DNA from: Pycnococcus provasolii
Taxonomy: Eukaryota; Chlorophyta; Pseudoscourfieldiophyceae; Pseudoscourfieldiales; Pycnococcaceae
Assembly: GCA_938743325.2 (NCBI GenBank)
Contig: OW568880.1
Span: 186,001 to 250,000, forward strand
Length of the DNA stretch: 64,000 nt
Direction of reading: 5' to 3'
Below, one piece after another: positions 53,183-62,160 of this stretch (positions are counted from its first letter, which is position 1; every line of letters starts with the position of its first letter). The notes under the pieces were generated by a model. The model was given only the letters and a program-made list of their open reading frames with translations, had not been told where the DNA came from and ran no database searches. The translations under genes and the position numbers were made by a program.

Positions 53183-54286
53183 TTACGTATTGGGGAACGC
53201 GAACAGGCGCTCGTGGTAGGGCGGCGGAAGAGGTGGTTCAGGTGGCCACTCATTTTCCGCCAGTCGTTCCACCGCCTCGTCCATGATTTGCCGTTCGGAA
53301 AATGCGAGTCGATCTCGCATCACGTTTTCGTGCTGCGCAAAGTCTGCGCGCACCTTTGCTTCTTTCTTCTCCGCGTTCTTCGCACGCCGCCTTTCCTTGT
53401 CGCTCATCAGATAATTCTTGCGTAATTCGAATGGAATGTGTCCGAACGACGTGCCGTGTGGACTCGCACGTACGTCCGGCGTCGGCGGTGCGCGTTTCAG
53501 TCCTTCGTGCCTTCGCGCCCACGAGCCCTGGTCGTGGTGGAATGGAAGAGCTTCCTGCAGGTGCTTCACCGCCCTCTCCTTTCTCTCCTCTTCGGACGTC
53601 GGTGGGCTCGGCGGTGGAGGAGGTGAAGGTGGCGGCGGTGGTGAAGGCGGCTCCGGTGGTGGTGGTGGCGGTGGCGAGGACACTTCTTCGACGAAACGCT
53701 GCGCGTGTTCAGAGTATGAGTTCGCCTCTTCGATTCGTCCTTGTCGAACGAGCTCATCGAACGTGGTTACGTGTCCGAGTAGTTTCATAAACTCCGGCTT
53801 GTGTATGGGCCGCGCGGGCATCGGTGGAGTTGGAGGTGGCGGTGGGCTCCATCCGTGCAGAATTCCCATTTCAACCCCACTTCCAATTTGGCTGACTGCT
53901 TCGACGACCCGTGCTTTTGGTTTTGGTTTGAACTTCTTGCGTCCCAGCAGAGCTCGTCGAGGCGCGCGACGAAAGTGAAGTGCCTCCTCCACACCGTGCT
54001 GCACTGGGACGTCTTCTGTGCCAACATCATGAGCATCATTTTTATCACCAACTCCATATAAGGTTAGTCCCATGCAAACATACAGCAGATACATCATGCC
54101 CAATACGACGCCAGACAAAGATACCATTGCGAGAACATAAGTACAGATACGTATACGATCACTTTGACGCGGCCGCAAAGCACGCGAAGCACTGCGGCCG
54201 CCGCCTCTTCCTACTAAAGGTAGTAACTTCTTATTAACCCACTCATCAAACGCATCCTCCAAGGCGTACGCCATCGCCATCGCCAT
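53183..54286 (-). CDS. Proline-rich membrane protein of unknown function
   Basis: A 367-residue protein from ATG 54286. One transmembrane helix (about 48-76, VLAMVSLSGVVLGMMYLLYV) follows a short basic N-terminal part. The outer or lumenal part has PPPPPTPPMPARP and a longer SPPPPP..PPEPPSPPPPPS run, between which lies a helical segment (KPEFMKLLGHVTTFDELVRQ, RIEEANSYSEHAQRFVEEVS). A charged helix (KERRRAKNAEKKEAKVRADF) ends it. The SP(n) runs resemble algal hydroxyproline-rich wall glycoproteins. Its divergent partner is the PAPS reductase gene, but no functional link can be shown. Confidence 0.6.
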   Translation of the reverse strand: MAMAMAYALEDAFDEWVNKKLLPLVGRGGGRSASRALRPRQSDRIRICTYVLAMVSLSGVVLGMMYLLYVCMGLTLYGVGDKNDAHDVGTEDVPVQHGVEEALHFRRAPRRALLGRKKFKPKPKARVVEAVSQIGSGVEMGILHGWSPPPPPTPPMPARPIHKPEFMKLLGHVTTFDELVRQGRIEEANSYSEHAQRFVEEVSSPPPPPPPEPPSPPPPPSPPPPPSPPTSEEERKERAVKHLQEALPFHHDQGSWARRHEGLKRAPPTPDVRASPHGTSFGHIPFELRKNYLMSDKERRRAKNAEKKEAKVRADFAQHENVMRDRLAFSERQIMDEAVERLAENEWPPEPPLPPPYHERLFAFPNT

Positions 54287-54428
54287 CGCCAACGCACACA
54301 CACGGAGGTTGAAGTTTGATGGGACGATCGTATTTGGATTTCCTCCCTACCACTAATTTGAGCCGGTACTTCGAGATTAGTGCGACTGCGTAGTGGTAAA
54401 GGGACCGTAACCCTAGTTCACGTCCCCC

Positions 54429-54442
54429 AAAACCCTAACCCT
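54429..54442. promoter_or_regulatory. Telobox in a divergent promoter
   Basis: AAAACCCTAACCCT lies between the minus-strand gene starting at 54286 and the plus-strand gene starting at 54537, about 95 bp before the latter. Confidence 0.45.
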
Positions 54443-54536
54443 GGAACCTGGTCTCGAGGTTTGCCATGACGTTTGCCAAGAGGTTGCCGACGCACCGCAC
54501 CCCCCCATCAGGCTCCCAGATCACTCCAGGTGGATC

Positions 54537-56012
54537 ATGTCCGCGTCTGCACAGCAGTCTGAGCCTTCCATGGTTGGGAAGCGTGCCTCCGAGTCTCACA
54601 GGCACAGGAGAAGTTCTCAAGGTAACCTTGAAGCAAGAAGGGTTAGAAGTTTACATGAAGACTCCACGCATGTCGATGCTGCTCCTCCTATTAGTGTCTC
54701 GTCATCTCGCGTCTCATCCTACTTTAAAGCTCTCGGCGCGGCTTGGGCCCCAAGTCCGTACTCTGTATGGACGCATATCTACGGACGGGTCGTGCTCGGT
54801 GGGTGCTTCGTTGCCTTGGGACTCGCATGGTGGCTCATGCTACACCTCCACGGCATTCACATTGAAGCACAAAGCACCACCACTGCTCCTGCCGCCAAGA
54901 CCACAGCCAAACCACGAGACATCATATCATATATTCCCCTCGAAGACGATACCCAAATCACGCCAGAACTTGTCGACAGACTCAACAACTTAATACAGTT
55001 TCGGCAACCTGACGACTCTGACTTGACGCCGCACGAAGTGATGAAGAACCGAGTCAGAGATTTGCAATACATGTTCGAAGGACTAGAACAAATGGTCGAA
55101 CCAAGTCAGTGGGTGCAGCTCACGTCGTTCGGACCGTCTGGCCTCGTCATATCGCACGCCATCGAAGCTCGAAGAAAAGAACATCACACTAAAAAGCCTT
55201 ACCACGTCGTCACCGTTGACACGCTGCACCTCTTTCCGGCGTCCGCTGCGTTCGTCAATGATTGGTCTGATGAAAGGCGGCGCAACAACACTGCTGTCGT
55301 GCACACGTACGCGCCGCGAGGCGTCGCTCTCAACGCAACAGACGATGCGGGCGTTTCTCGCATGGCTTTTGCAGACCTGTTCGGTGATAGGCTGTGGGAC
55401 CGCGAGCCAGACCTGTACGGTTACCTCGTCAAGGCGGAACCGGTCGCGCGCGCCGCACGTGACATGCCAAATGTGATAGTCTGGATCACTGGCAGGAGGT
55501 CGACGCAGGGATACGCGCGTTCGACGCTGCGCCCTTGGGAGCTGTACAGCGTTCCCGAATTCGAGGGAAGGCAGTCGGACGATACGTACCGTCCCACCGG
55601 AGCGAGCAGGGCGCTTCTCAAGCTCAATCCGCTGTGCTGGTGGACGGAGAAGCAGGTGTGGGATTACATCCGCATACTTGGCATCGAGTACAACGAGCTG
55701 TACGACGAAGGGTACAGAAGCATTGGCGACGTTCACTCCACGCACAAATCCATGTCGAAAGACGGCGAACGTGCGGGTCGCTTTATCCCGTCGTCAGAAC
55801 CCTCTTCGAATGCCGGCGGCGCCCCACAGGCTGAGTCGACGACATCCCATTCTCATGCAAATGGCAATGAGAAGGAGTGCGGTATGCACACGAAGGTTCC
55901 GGCGGGAGCGACCGCCGGTGCCGCCGCGGAGCGCATGGAGTGGCGTCGTCGCGTCGCGATCGAGGAGGCTGCGCGCGGCGGTTTGGCGTCCATCGCGGGC
56001 TTTCACGGGTGA
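54537..56012 (+). CDS. Membrane-anchored PAPS reductase
   Basis: A 491-residue protein from ATG 54537. A transmembrane helix at about 83-103 (GRVVLGGCFVALGLAWWLML) precedes a complete PAPS reductase (CysH/MET16) domain: LTSFGPSGLVISHAIEA, VVTVDTLHLFPASAAFV, KAEPVARAARDMPNVIVWIT, GRRSTQGYARSTL, LNPLCWWTEKQVWDYI, YDEGYRSIGDVHST and the catalytic ECGMH (about 446-450). SIGDVHST, without the paired cysteines of APS reductases, marks the PAPS-specific, cluster-free type. The family reduces PAPS to sulfite with thioredoxin in the cytosol or plastid, so a membrane anchor is unusual. The 40-residue C-terminal tail after the active site is extra. Confidence 0.85.
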   Translation: MSASAQQSEPSMVGKRASESHRHRRSSQGNLEARRVRSLHEDSTHVDAAPPISVSSSRVSSYFKALGAAWAPSPYSVWTHIYGRVVLGGCFVALGLAWWLMLHLHGIHIEAQSTTTAPAAKTTAKPRDIISYIPLEDDTQITPELVDRLNNLIQFRQPDDSDLTPHEVMKNRVRDLQYMFEGLEQMVEPSQWVQLTSFGPSGLVISHAIEARRKEHHTKKPYHVVTVDTLHLFPASAAFVNDWSDERRRNNTAVVHTYAPRGVALNATDDAGVSRMAFADLFGDRLWDREPDLYGYLVKAEPVARAARDMPNVIVWITGRRSTQGYARSTLRPWELYSVPEFEGRQSDDTYRPTGASRALLKLNPLCWWTEKQVWDYIRILGIEYNELYDEGYRSIGDVHSTHKSMSKDGERAGRFIPSSEPSSNAGGAPQAESTTSHSHANGNEKECGMHTKVPAGATAGAAAERMEWRRRVAIEEAARGGLASIAGFHG

Positions 56013-56806
56013 AGTGAAGATACCCCATACATACAAATAATTATCGTAGTAGTTATTAGACTTATCAGTTTGTAATATATACATGCATACATGCATGCAC
56101 ATTTTTTTATTTTTTATATGATAGTTCGGCACGTGGGATGCGCGCTGCGCATGATGCATCATTGACTGCGTTGATGTTTTGCGGTCAATTTCCGAGTGAA
56201 TTTGTCTGGCCATGCGCCATCCATCCGTCATTTTCAGTCCGCTGATGTCCATTTTCCCGATGCCATTGATGGTGACTGAAGTTGTGACTGCCTTAGAGGA
56301 ATCCTCATCGCTAACACGAGGACTCCACCCGACACATGGGGGGAGAACGGATCCGTCGGGCAAAGAGGCCGTCACCTCGTACTTGACGCCAGCTCTTTCC
56401 TTGTTGGCCTTGGCCTTGCCGGAACACGCGTAGCGAGCGCGGCGGTGCCGCGACGTGTCGCGCTACGCACTTGATCGTCGATGAGCGCCTTCAATGGCGT
56501 CACCACGGCGGCAATGGGTGGGGCGGGAGGTACAGTAGCGCGTGGACGCCATAAATATTGATTCGTTCCCGTCACAACTGTCCGACTCCCTCAAATCCAT
56601 CCGGTCACCGATCAATCTCCGACCAAAGCCAGAGCGGGATCCCCAAAGGGCCGAGTCGCCCCCTCCCCTGGAAATTCCCCCTGGCGCCCTGCTCAGCCTG
56701 CACCTCACCGGCTGACCGGACCGGTCATTTTTATTTTTTGAACTGCTCGCAAGTCACAGCAGGTGTAGGTGGTTTTGATTTGTCTTTCTACATAATAATA
56801 CTGATC
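56013..56806. other. Intergenic region with possible gene fragments
   Basis: About 800 bp. The minus strand reads PPIAAVVTPLKALIDDQVR (about 56470-56535), like helicase motif Ia of RecQ proteins, and farther on CSGKAKANKERAGVKYEVTA and DGWRMARQIHSEIDRKTS in another frame. These are suggestive of decayed coding sequence but are too short to call. ATACATGCATAC repeats lie near 56080-56100. Confidence 0.35.
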
Positions 56807-57772
56807 ATGTCCGATTCGTGTGTGGCTTTAGAAGACGTTTTGAAGATTCAGAAGAAGCGTTCGTTCGCCTTGTTGGAGGAGGAGAATGCTGCTGAGGAGG
56901 ATCTTGTGGCTGCCCCTGATTCTGATGGTGCTGCAGCTTCATCATTGGCAGTGGCAGTGGCAGTGGCAGCGGCGAAAGTGCCAAAGCTCGAGCACACTTT
57001 GCCTGGGAACGGGGGGGATGTCGATGTCGCTGATCCTGAAGAAGCGTCTCAACCAAAGGAGGAAGCACAGCAGCAGCAGCAGTCGTCGTCGTCGACGACG
57101 CCAGAAGAAACGATCGTCTTAAGTGCCATATCCGACGGCATGCCACGCAAGGCGCAGGAAATCGCGAAAGCTACCAAGCTTGAGAAAAAGGTAGTCAACA
57201 GTATTCTGTACAAACTGGCGTCGCGCGGACTTGCGGTAAAACACGAGGATTTCACGTGGACGGCGAAGGGTGCTCCAAGCCAGGCAAAACAGGAGGCTGG
57301 TGCCGCAGGTGCAGCTGGACCGTCGTCAAACACAACAGCCGCGAAACCGGAAAACGCCGTCGTCGCTCTAGACACTCGGCGATTTGTCAGCGTCTCCAGC
57401 TTTCACGGCAAGAGCCTCGTGGATATCCGCGAATTCTACGTAGACGGCGGTGAGCTCAAGCCAGGGAAGAAGGGAATCTCGCTCACCACGGAACAGTGGG
57501 AAAAACTTGGCCAGGACATAGACGGCGTGTCGAACTCGCTCCCTGGCGCGACGAAGGAGGCAAAAACCATCGTCGACCTGTCGGCGAAGCGACGGTTGTC
57601 TGTCGTCAACCTTGGAGGTGGACCGCGCGTGGACATTCGAGAATACTACGTTGCGGAAAAGGAGGGTGGAGCACTCAAGCCAGGCAAAAAAGGGATATCA
57701 CTTACCGCCGACCAGTGGGAGAAGCTGATAGCGAGCACCGAGGCTGTGAACGAAGCGCTTTCGCGTCAGTGA
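56807..57772 (+). CDS. Z-alpha-like domain fused to two PC4 coactivator domains
   Basis: A 321-residue protein from ATG 56807. After an acidic, low-complexity N-terminus comes a winged-helix domain at about 100-156: EETIVLSAISDGMPRKAQEI, EKKVVNSILYKLASRGLAVK, ending in FTWTAKG. Lys127, Lys128, Asn131, Tyr135 and Trp151 fall where ADAR1 Z-alpha has Lys169, Lys170, Asn173, Tyr177 and Trp195, its Z-DNA contacts. Two PC4/Sub1 domains follow (about 187-236 and 256-307), each with RRxxVxxF/LxG, VDIREFYV-like and LKPGKKGISLTxxQWEKL. PC4 binds single-stranded DNA and acts in transcription and repair. A nuclear factor that recognises left-handed and unwound DNA is inferred. Confidence 0.85.
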   Translation: MSDSCVALEDVLKIQKKRSFALLEEENAAEEDLVAAPDSDGAAASSLAVAVAVAAAKVPKLEHTLPGNGGDVDVADPEEASQPKEEAQQQQQSSSSTTPEETIVLSAISDGMPRKAQEIAKATKLEKKVVNSILYKLASRGLAVKHEDFTWTAKGAPSQAKQEAGAAGAAGPSSNTTAAKPENAVVALDTRRFVSVSSFHGKSLVDIREFYVDGGELKPGKKGISLTTEQWEKLGQDIDGVSNSLPGATKEAKTIVDLSAKRRLSVVNLGGGPRVDIREYYVAEKEGGALKPGKKGISLTADQWEKLIASTEAVNEALSRQ

Positions 57773-57868
57773 TTTCTTTACTTGGCTTGGTTGTTGCAAC
57801 AATCTACGCCAATCTGTAAGCCATCCTTTTCTCCACCTACTTCCTTTCTTCTCTCTTTCTTTTTTTCC

Positions 57869-59651
57869 TCAAGCAAACTCCATGACATCTGACGCACGCG
57901 TCGTATTATGCGCCGTAGGATGCGCACGCCACTGAAGAAGCATACGCAAAATGTCCGTGTTGGCGATTACCCCGAGGGCACGCCCAATTGAGTCCACCAC
58001 GTAAACGCGATGGATGTGATTCTCGGCGACGATTCGCAGCACATCGCCCAGCGTACTTTTTGGCTCTACGCGCATCGCATCAATCGCCTGTCGACGCGAG
58101 CTGATTTGAGTCGTGATCGGGAATAGGCGGCGGCGCGCTTCCTGGAGCACGCGCTCGTCCTCGAAGCTAAGCCTCCTCACGTGCGCACCACTGCCGCCCT
58201 GCTGCAGCATCGACGAGGCCAAGGCTGTACGCGAAGGGCCTGACGATGCGGCTGATGCAGCAGCGGCTACCGAGGAAGAGCCACCGTGTCCCGCGTTTGT
58301 CGTGGCGGCGGCGGGGAAGCCTGCTGATGCCGCCGCGCTCGGATCTTCGAATGCAACACGACGTGGGCTCGCCTGAGCTGCTGTGGTGGTTGCCGACGGC
58401 GGCGGTGCATCCATCGAAATGCGACGCTTCTTCTCTCGCTTCTCCTCAGCGTCGCGTGCGTGGACAATGCTCAGATACTGCCCGACGGGAAGTGCAAGCC
58501 ACTCCAAGTGATCCGTATCTATGCCGCGAAGATCGCTGGCGCTGAGATTGGACAGCAGAATGCCCTCGTCGCTGACAACACCGAGCGCACTCACGTCCAT
58601 TTCGTGCAGCTTTGCAAGTGCCTGGATGGCGGGTAGCGTGCTTGGAACGACATGCACACTGCCACTAGGCTGTTTCTTGATATCGCCGTCATAGAAGAGG
58701 TTTTCTACCGTCTCGTTGAGCAATTCCTTAGGGATGTCGTTGCGATGCTTCTGCAGGAATCGTATGATGTCAGACTGGCTGACAATGTTGTTGACCGATC
58801 CGTCAGACGAGAACACCGCGATGCGATGGCTCGACGGGCTGAACACACCCGGACGGTACGGTGTGGTGTTTAGCAGACCTGACGCCGTGCACACGTCAAG
58901 CAACGTCTTCGTGCCGTAGAATCCCGCCCATAGCAGGTCGCCGTCGTTGCCCAGCACGTTGATGAGCTTTTGCTCCAGAAATTTCGTGCCGAGCTTGCCC
59001 AGAAACGCGTTGCTCCACTCCTTCTGGCTCGCTGATGTTCCAATTTCCTTGGCGGCGAGATCACACAGCGTGCCGCATATGTCAATCACGTCGATGAATC
59101 CCAGGTAGGTTCCGCCGAACGAGTCGCCCTGCTTTGCTTGCTCCTCCGCGTTGTAGTACGACTGCAGACGTCCCATCTGAACGGAATTGTTGTTTTATTC
59201 ATGCGTTTTGTTTTTGTTTTGTTTTGTTTTGTTTTGTGTGTGTGTCGATTGTGATTTTCAGTCAGTGAATCAATTCGAGCAAATCACCACAAATTCACAA
59301 CTTATAATACAACAGTCACATAAAAGTCACACAAGACAATTGAACAGTCACATAAGTTGTGACAATGAATAGTACAACAAATTATAAACCGTTGTGATGA
59401 ACGTTGTTGTATTTTTTACCTACCTCGTCGTCTGCGTCATCCATCACGCCTTCCATCGTTCCAGGTCCTTGCGTGACAAACTCGTCAACCACCACAGGTG
59501 CAGACAGCACGCCGCGACGCGCGAGTGCCTTGAGTGCATCACGCACCGTGTCGTTGTGGTAGAGCACGAGCAGACTGCGTTCGTCACGTCCTGCGCGCGG
59601 TCGTATGTCGTTCAGGTGCGTGGACGCCAACAGGGCGCACACGGACGACAT
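57869..59651 (-). CDS. CBS-domain protein, AMPK/SnRK gamma-like, with one intron
   Basis: Exon 1 is 59651-59424 (76 codons from ATG MSSVCALLASTHLND) and exon 2 is 59176-57869, giving 511 residues. Splicing joins GVMDDADDE to MGRLQSYYNAEEQ in frame (phase 0). The join completes the first CBS motif: LVLYHNDTVRDALKALARRG, VLSAPVVVDE, then YLGFIDVIDI in exon 2. Further CBS halves are RIAVFSSDGSVNNIVSQSDI, LGVVSDEGILLSNLSASDL and a last one with IHRVYVVDSIGRALGVIANT. Four CBS motifs with long inserts resemble the gamma subunit of AMPK/SnRK1 or Sds23-type energy sensors that bind adenine nucleotides. A Ser/Ala-rich loop (about 320-410) separates the last pair. Confidence 0.85.
59177..59423 (-). other. 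Spliceosomal intron of the CBS gene (247 bp)
   Basis: The donor is GAG/GTAGGT and the acceptor TTCCGTTCAG/ATG on the minus strand. The exons keep one frame, and the CBS domain is continuous only across this junction. The intron is AT-rich with a GTTTT repeat near the acceptor. It is the only intron I could support in the window. Confidence 0.8.
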
Positions 59652-59804
59652 GGAACCTGTTTTTTGTTTTCTAGGTAAAGTTTAAAATATGATGACGGGG
59701 AGGGGAACTTTTTGGGATTTTTTGTGGGATTTTTGTGGGATTTTGGGATTCACAAAACCCTACTCTGTTACCCAGCTGGAACCAGATTTCCCTCCCTCAA
59801 AACA

Positions 59805-59819
59805 AAACCCTAACCCTAG
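59805..59819. promoter_or_regulatory. Telobox in a divergent promoter
   Basis: AAACCCTAACCCTAG lies between the CBS gene (start 59651, minus) and the TSP1 gene (start 59998, plus), near the middle of the 346-bp shared promoter. Confidence 0.45.
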
Positions 59820-59997
59820 TCTATTTCTATTTATTTATTATTTCCCCGATTGATTTCTCTCTCCAAGAACAAGAAAAAATCTCCCCAAACTCCCAGTTCC
59901 AATCCCCCGTCAGTTCCGGTTTTTCCGTACAGGGAGGTAGGAAGCCGTTCTTCTTCACAACTGAACTTCTTCGTGAACAATTTTCTGTCTTCAAACA

Positions 59998-60687
59998 ATG
60001 GCGTACGCATCTCCCTCCTCTGGTTTCTTCGTCCTCTACGGGATCGTGCTGTCATGCCTTGCTGCTATTGCTTTGCACTCTGCTCATGTCGTGGTGGGAC
60101 AATTTAACGACGAGGCATCAGGCGCTCTCGTGGATGGCGAGCTGCCCGAAGTGGTCGGGGTGCAACCACCAATGGCGACTACAGCCGAGGAGGATGTCGC
60201 TCTGGGTGATCCCGTCTTCATCGACACAATGACGCACATGGCGACGATGATGGCACCAGAACCTGCTAGTGGTGACGACGACGGGGAATTTGAGCTCGCA
60301 ACCGCACGTGGTCGATGGGGACGACGATGGGGCGGCTACGGCTACGGCGGAGTCAGCAGCACGACGAATATCATAACGATGCCAGCACCTCCTCCACCAC
60401 CGCCAGCTCCTCCCGCCATGATCGTGAGCGCGGCGTACCAAACGGCAGCCGCTCAGCAAATGCAAACCCTTGCCGCACAGCAGCAGGGCGTCGCCGCCGC
60501 ATCGACGGCGGCAGCGGCTCGTAATTGCGAGTGGGGTCCATGGAGTGCTTGGGGATCCTGCAGCGGCGCACCTGGACAAGAGGGATTACGCTACCGCAGC
60601 CGTGTGAAGCTCGTGCAGGAATCTAATGGAGGCACATGTGATGGCACAGCCGAGCAAGCACAGAGGTGCATTAGTGGAACTGCATAA
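59998..60687 (+). CDS. Secreted protein with thrombospondin type 1 repeat
   Basis: A 229-residue protein from ATG 59998. The signal peptide (FFVLYGIVLSCLAAIALHSA) is followed by an acidic segment with MMAPEPASGDDDGEFELATA and RGRWGRRWGGYGYGG, a proline run (PAPPPPPPAPPA), a Gln/Ala helix and one TSP1 domain at about 175-229: CEWGPWSAWGSCSG, RYRSRVKLV, GGTCDGTAEQAQRC. The WxxW cluster, Arg layer and four Cys are kept, two fewer Cys than classical TSP1. Extracellular adhesion or wall attachment is inferred. The APEPASGDD..RGxWGxRxGGY part resembles the small secreted proteins at 43874 and 45336. Confidence 0.8.
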   Translation: MAYASPSSGFFVLYGIVLSCLAAIALHSAHVVVGQFNDEASGALVDGELPEVVGVQPPMATTAEEDVALGDPVFIDTMTHMATMMAPEPASGDDDGEFELATARGRWGRRWGGYGYGGVSSTTNIITMPAPPPPPPAPPAMIVSAAYQTAAAQQMQTLAAQQQGVAAASTAAAARNCEWGPWSAWGSCSGAPGQEGLRYRSRVKLVQESNGGTCDGTAEQAQRCISGTA

Positions 60688-60895
60688 ACAAACGGCACAT
60701 ATACACACGCATGGACGGGAGGAGTTTCTTTTTGGATGCGAATTTTGATGTTCACGACGACGTTTTTTTACATGATGATACTGTGGTGATGTGTGTGATG
60801 ATGAGCCTCGCCAAAACTGGTAACAAAATCGAGCCTCCTTTTTCTAATTCCCTTCTTGTTGTCTTTGATGGAGATGCCAAGAAGATGGAATAATG

Positions 60896-61483
60896 CTAGC
60901 GACCTATGTTCAGCACGCCTTTGATGCTCGCGACGACCGCCTCGCCGGCGCCGACGAGTAATGCGAATGTTGTGAACACCGTAAACGAGATGATGGCAGC
61001 AGCAAAAAATCCGGAAAAGAGTAAGCCTGTGAAGAACACCACGCCGGCGAATGCGACAGAAGCAAGTGGAAAAGCAAAAGTCACACCGACCTTCTCCGCG
61101 GCAGTCATCGGACGAACTTCGATTCGTTCGAAGTACTGTCCCGCGCGTCCTGAGTTCCCATCGGGTCGATGATACACGAGGTAGTAGGTTTGAATTTGGT
61201 CCTTCGTCATCTTGTTGTTGTTCGATGATGCTCGCTGCGGGGTCTCACGGCGGTCACCACCACCCCCGTCACCACTACGCGCACGACAAGTGAATGCTGC
61301 CGCTGCTCTATTGTTGTTGTTGAATGAGGAGGAGGAGGAGGAAGAAGAACGCACCGGGGTCGGTGGTGATGATGAGCGTGCTGAGATATTATTATTATTG
61401 TACCTCCGGCTTGGACTGAAAAGACGAGGACAAAAAGAAGAAGAAGAACGAGAGTGGTGGCACAGCAAGGAAGAAAGCGCCAT
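60896..61483 (-). CDS. Probable plastid membrane protein of unknown function
   Basis: A 195-residue protein from ATG 61483. Residues 1-80 are Ser/Asn/Arg-rich without acids (MALSSLLCHHSRSSSSFCPR), like a chloroplast transit peptide. TKDQIQTYYLVYHRPDGNSG and YFERIEVRPMTAAEKV precede two transmembrane helices (about 128-150 and 153-183: TFAFPLASVAFAGVVFFTGL, FFAAAIISFTVFTTFALLVG). No family is recognised. The hydrophobic hairpin and presequence suggest a thylakoid or envelope protein. Confidence 0.6.
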   Translation of the reverse strand: MALSSLLCHHSRSSSSFCPRLFSPSRRYNNNNISARSSSPPTPVRSSSSSSSSFNNNNRAAAAFTCRARSGDGGGGDRRETPQRASSNNNKMTKDQIQTYYLVYHRPDGNSGRAGQYFERIEVRPMTAAEKVGVTFAFPLASVAFAGVVFFTGLLFSGFFAAAIISFTVFTTFALLVGAGEAVVASIKGVLNIGR

Positions 61484-61578
61484 GTCCTATCGATAGAGGA
61501 TATTCCAGTAGCCCGAAATGGTCGTAAAATTAAGTCCAGTTTTTTTTTCCAAAATAGAGTAGAAGCGGCGGAACCCCG

Positions 61579-62160
61579 TCAGTGCACGCGTTCCTTAGCA
61601 CCAAGAATCTGCAAGTCGGCATCGGTACTAAAGATCGCCTCGACGAAGCCTTCGCGTTCAAGCCAAACCAGTTGAGGATCCGCCTCGTAAGCAGCAACCA
61701 AATATGGCACGCCGTGTTTGCGTAGAACGTTCAGAATGGCAATGAAGAAGTCCTGTGTGATGCACGCGGCAAGTTGTTGGCGGAGGACTCAGCGAAGACG
61801 ACGTAAGCTTGGCATCCTTGTTCCTTCGGCGTCTGCGTACCCTTCTGCTTTTCTTGCCACTTGCTATTCGATAGCAACTCCCAGCCAGCATCAAGCAATG
61901 CTTTCGCCTTAGCACTGATAGGCGAGCCTTCGTGCTTGAACGGCAAGCGAGCACCCTCATGCACTGCGAGAGCACGCGCCGTGCCCCACTTCTGGATCCC
62001 GTTGGGCGACGTCCACAGGATGTTTTTTTTGAACTTTTCGTACTTCCACTTCGCGCGCGTTAGCGTCGCCGGCGTCGGGAGGAAGGCTAGAGTCCACGTA
62101 GCCTTCCTCCCGCAACCATGCGACGAGCATCTCGTTCCCCTTCGTCGTTCATCACGGGAA
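61579..62160 (-). pseudogene. Broken XPG/FEN1/EXO1-type nuclease gene
   Basis: The minus strand holds the XPG-I motif AILNVLRKHGVPYLVAAYEA, DPQLVWLEREGFVEAIFSTD, ADLQILGA, which matches the family's acidic active-site region. Upstream, VHEGARLPFKHEGSPISAKA and KALLDAGWELL match the segment before it but in a different frame. Farther upstream EMLVAWLREEGYVDSSLPPD lies in yet another frame relative to AKWKYEKFKKNILWTSPNGI. At least two frame changes separate the parts, and the 5' nuclease start is missing, so this is a decaying host gene copy. An unrecognised intron could explain one of the frame changes. Confidence 0.65.
62076..62112. repeat. 14-bp perfect inverted repeat (hairpin)
   Basis: CGGGAGGAAGGCTA and TAGCCTTCCTCCCG are separated by 9 bp. 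It falls inside the broken nuclease gene at one of the frame changes. It could be an insertion footprint or a chance local inversion. Confidence 0.7.

Noticed and set aside
56372-56575. RecQ-like helicase fragment on the minus strand
   Set aside because: Only VVTPLKALIDDQVR resembles motif Ia; flanks are not helicase-like, so it was left as a remark in the intergenic entry.
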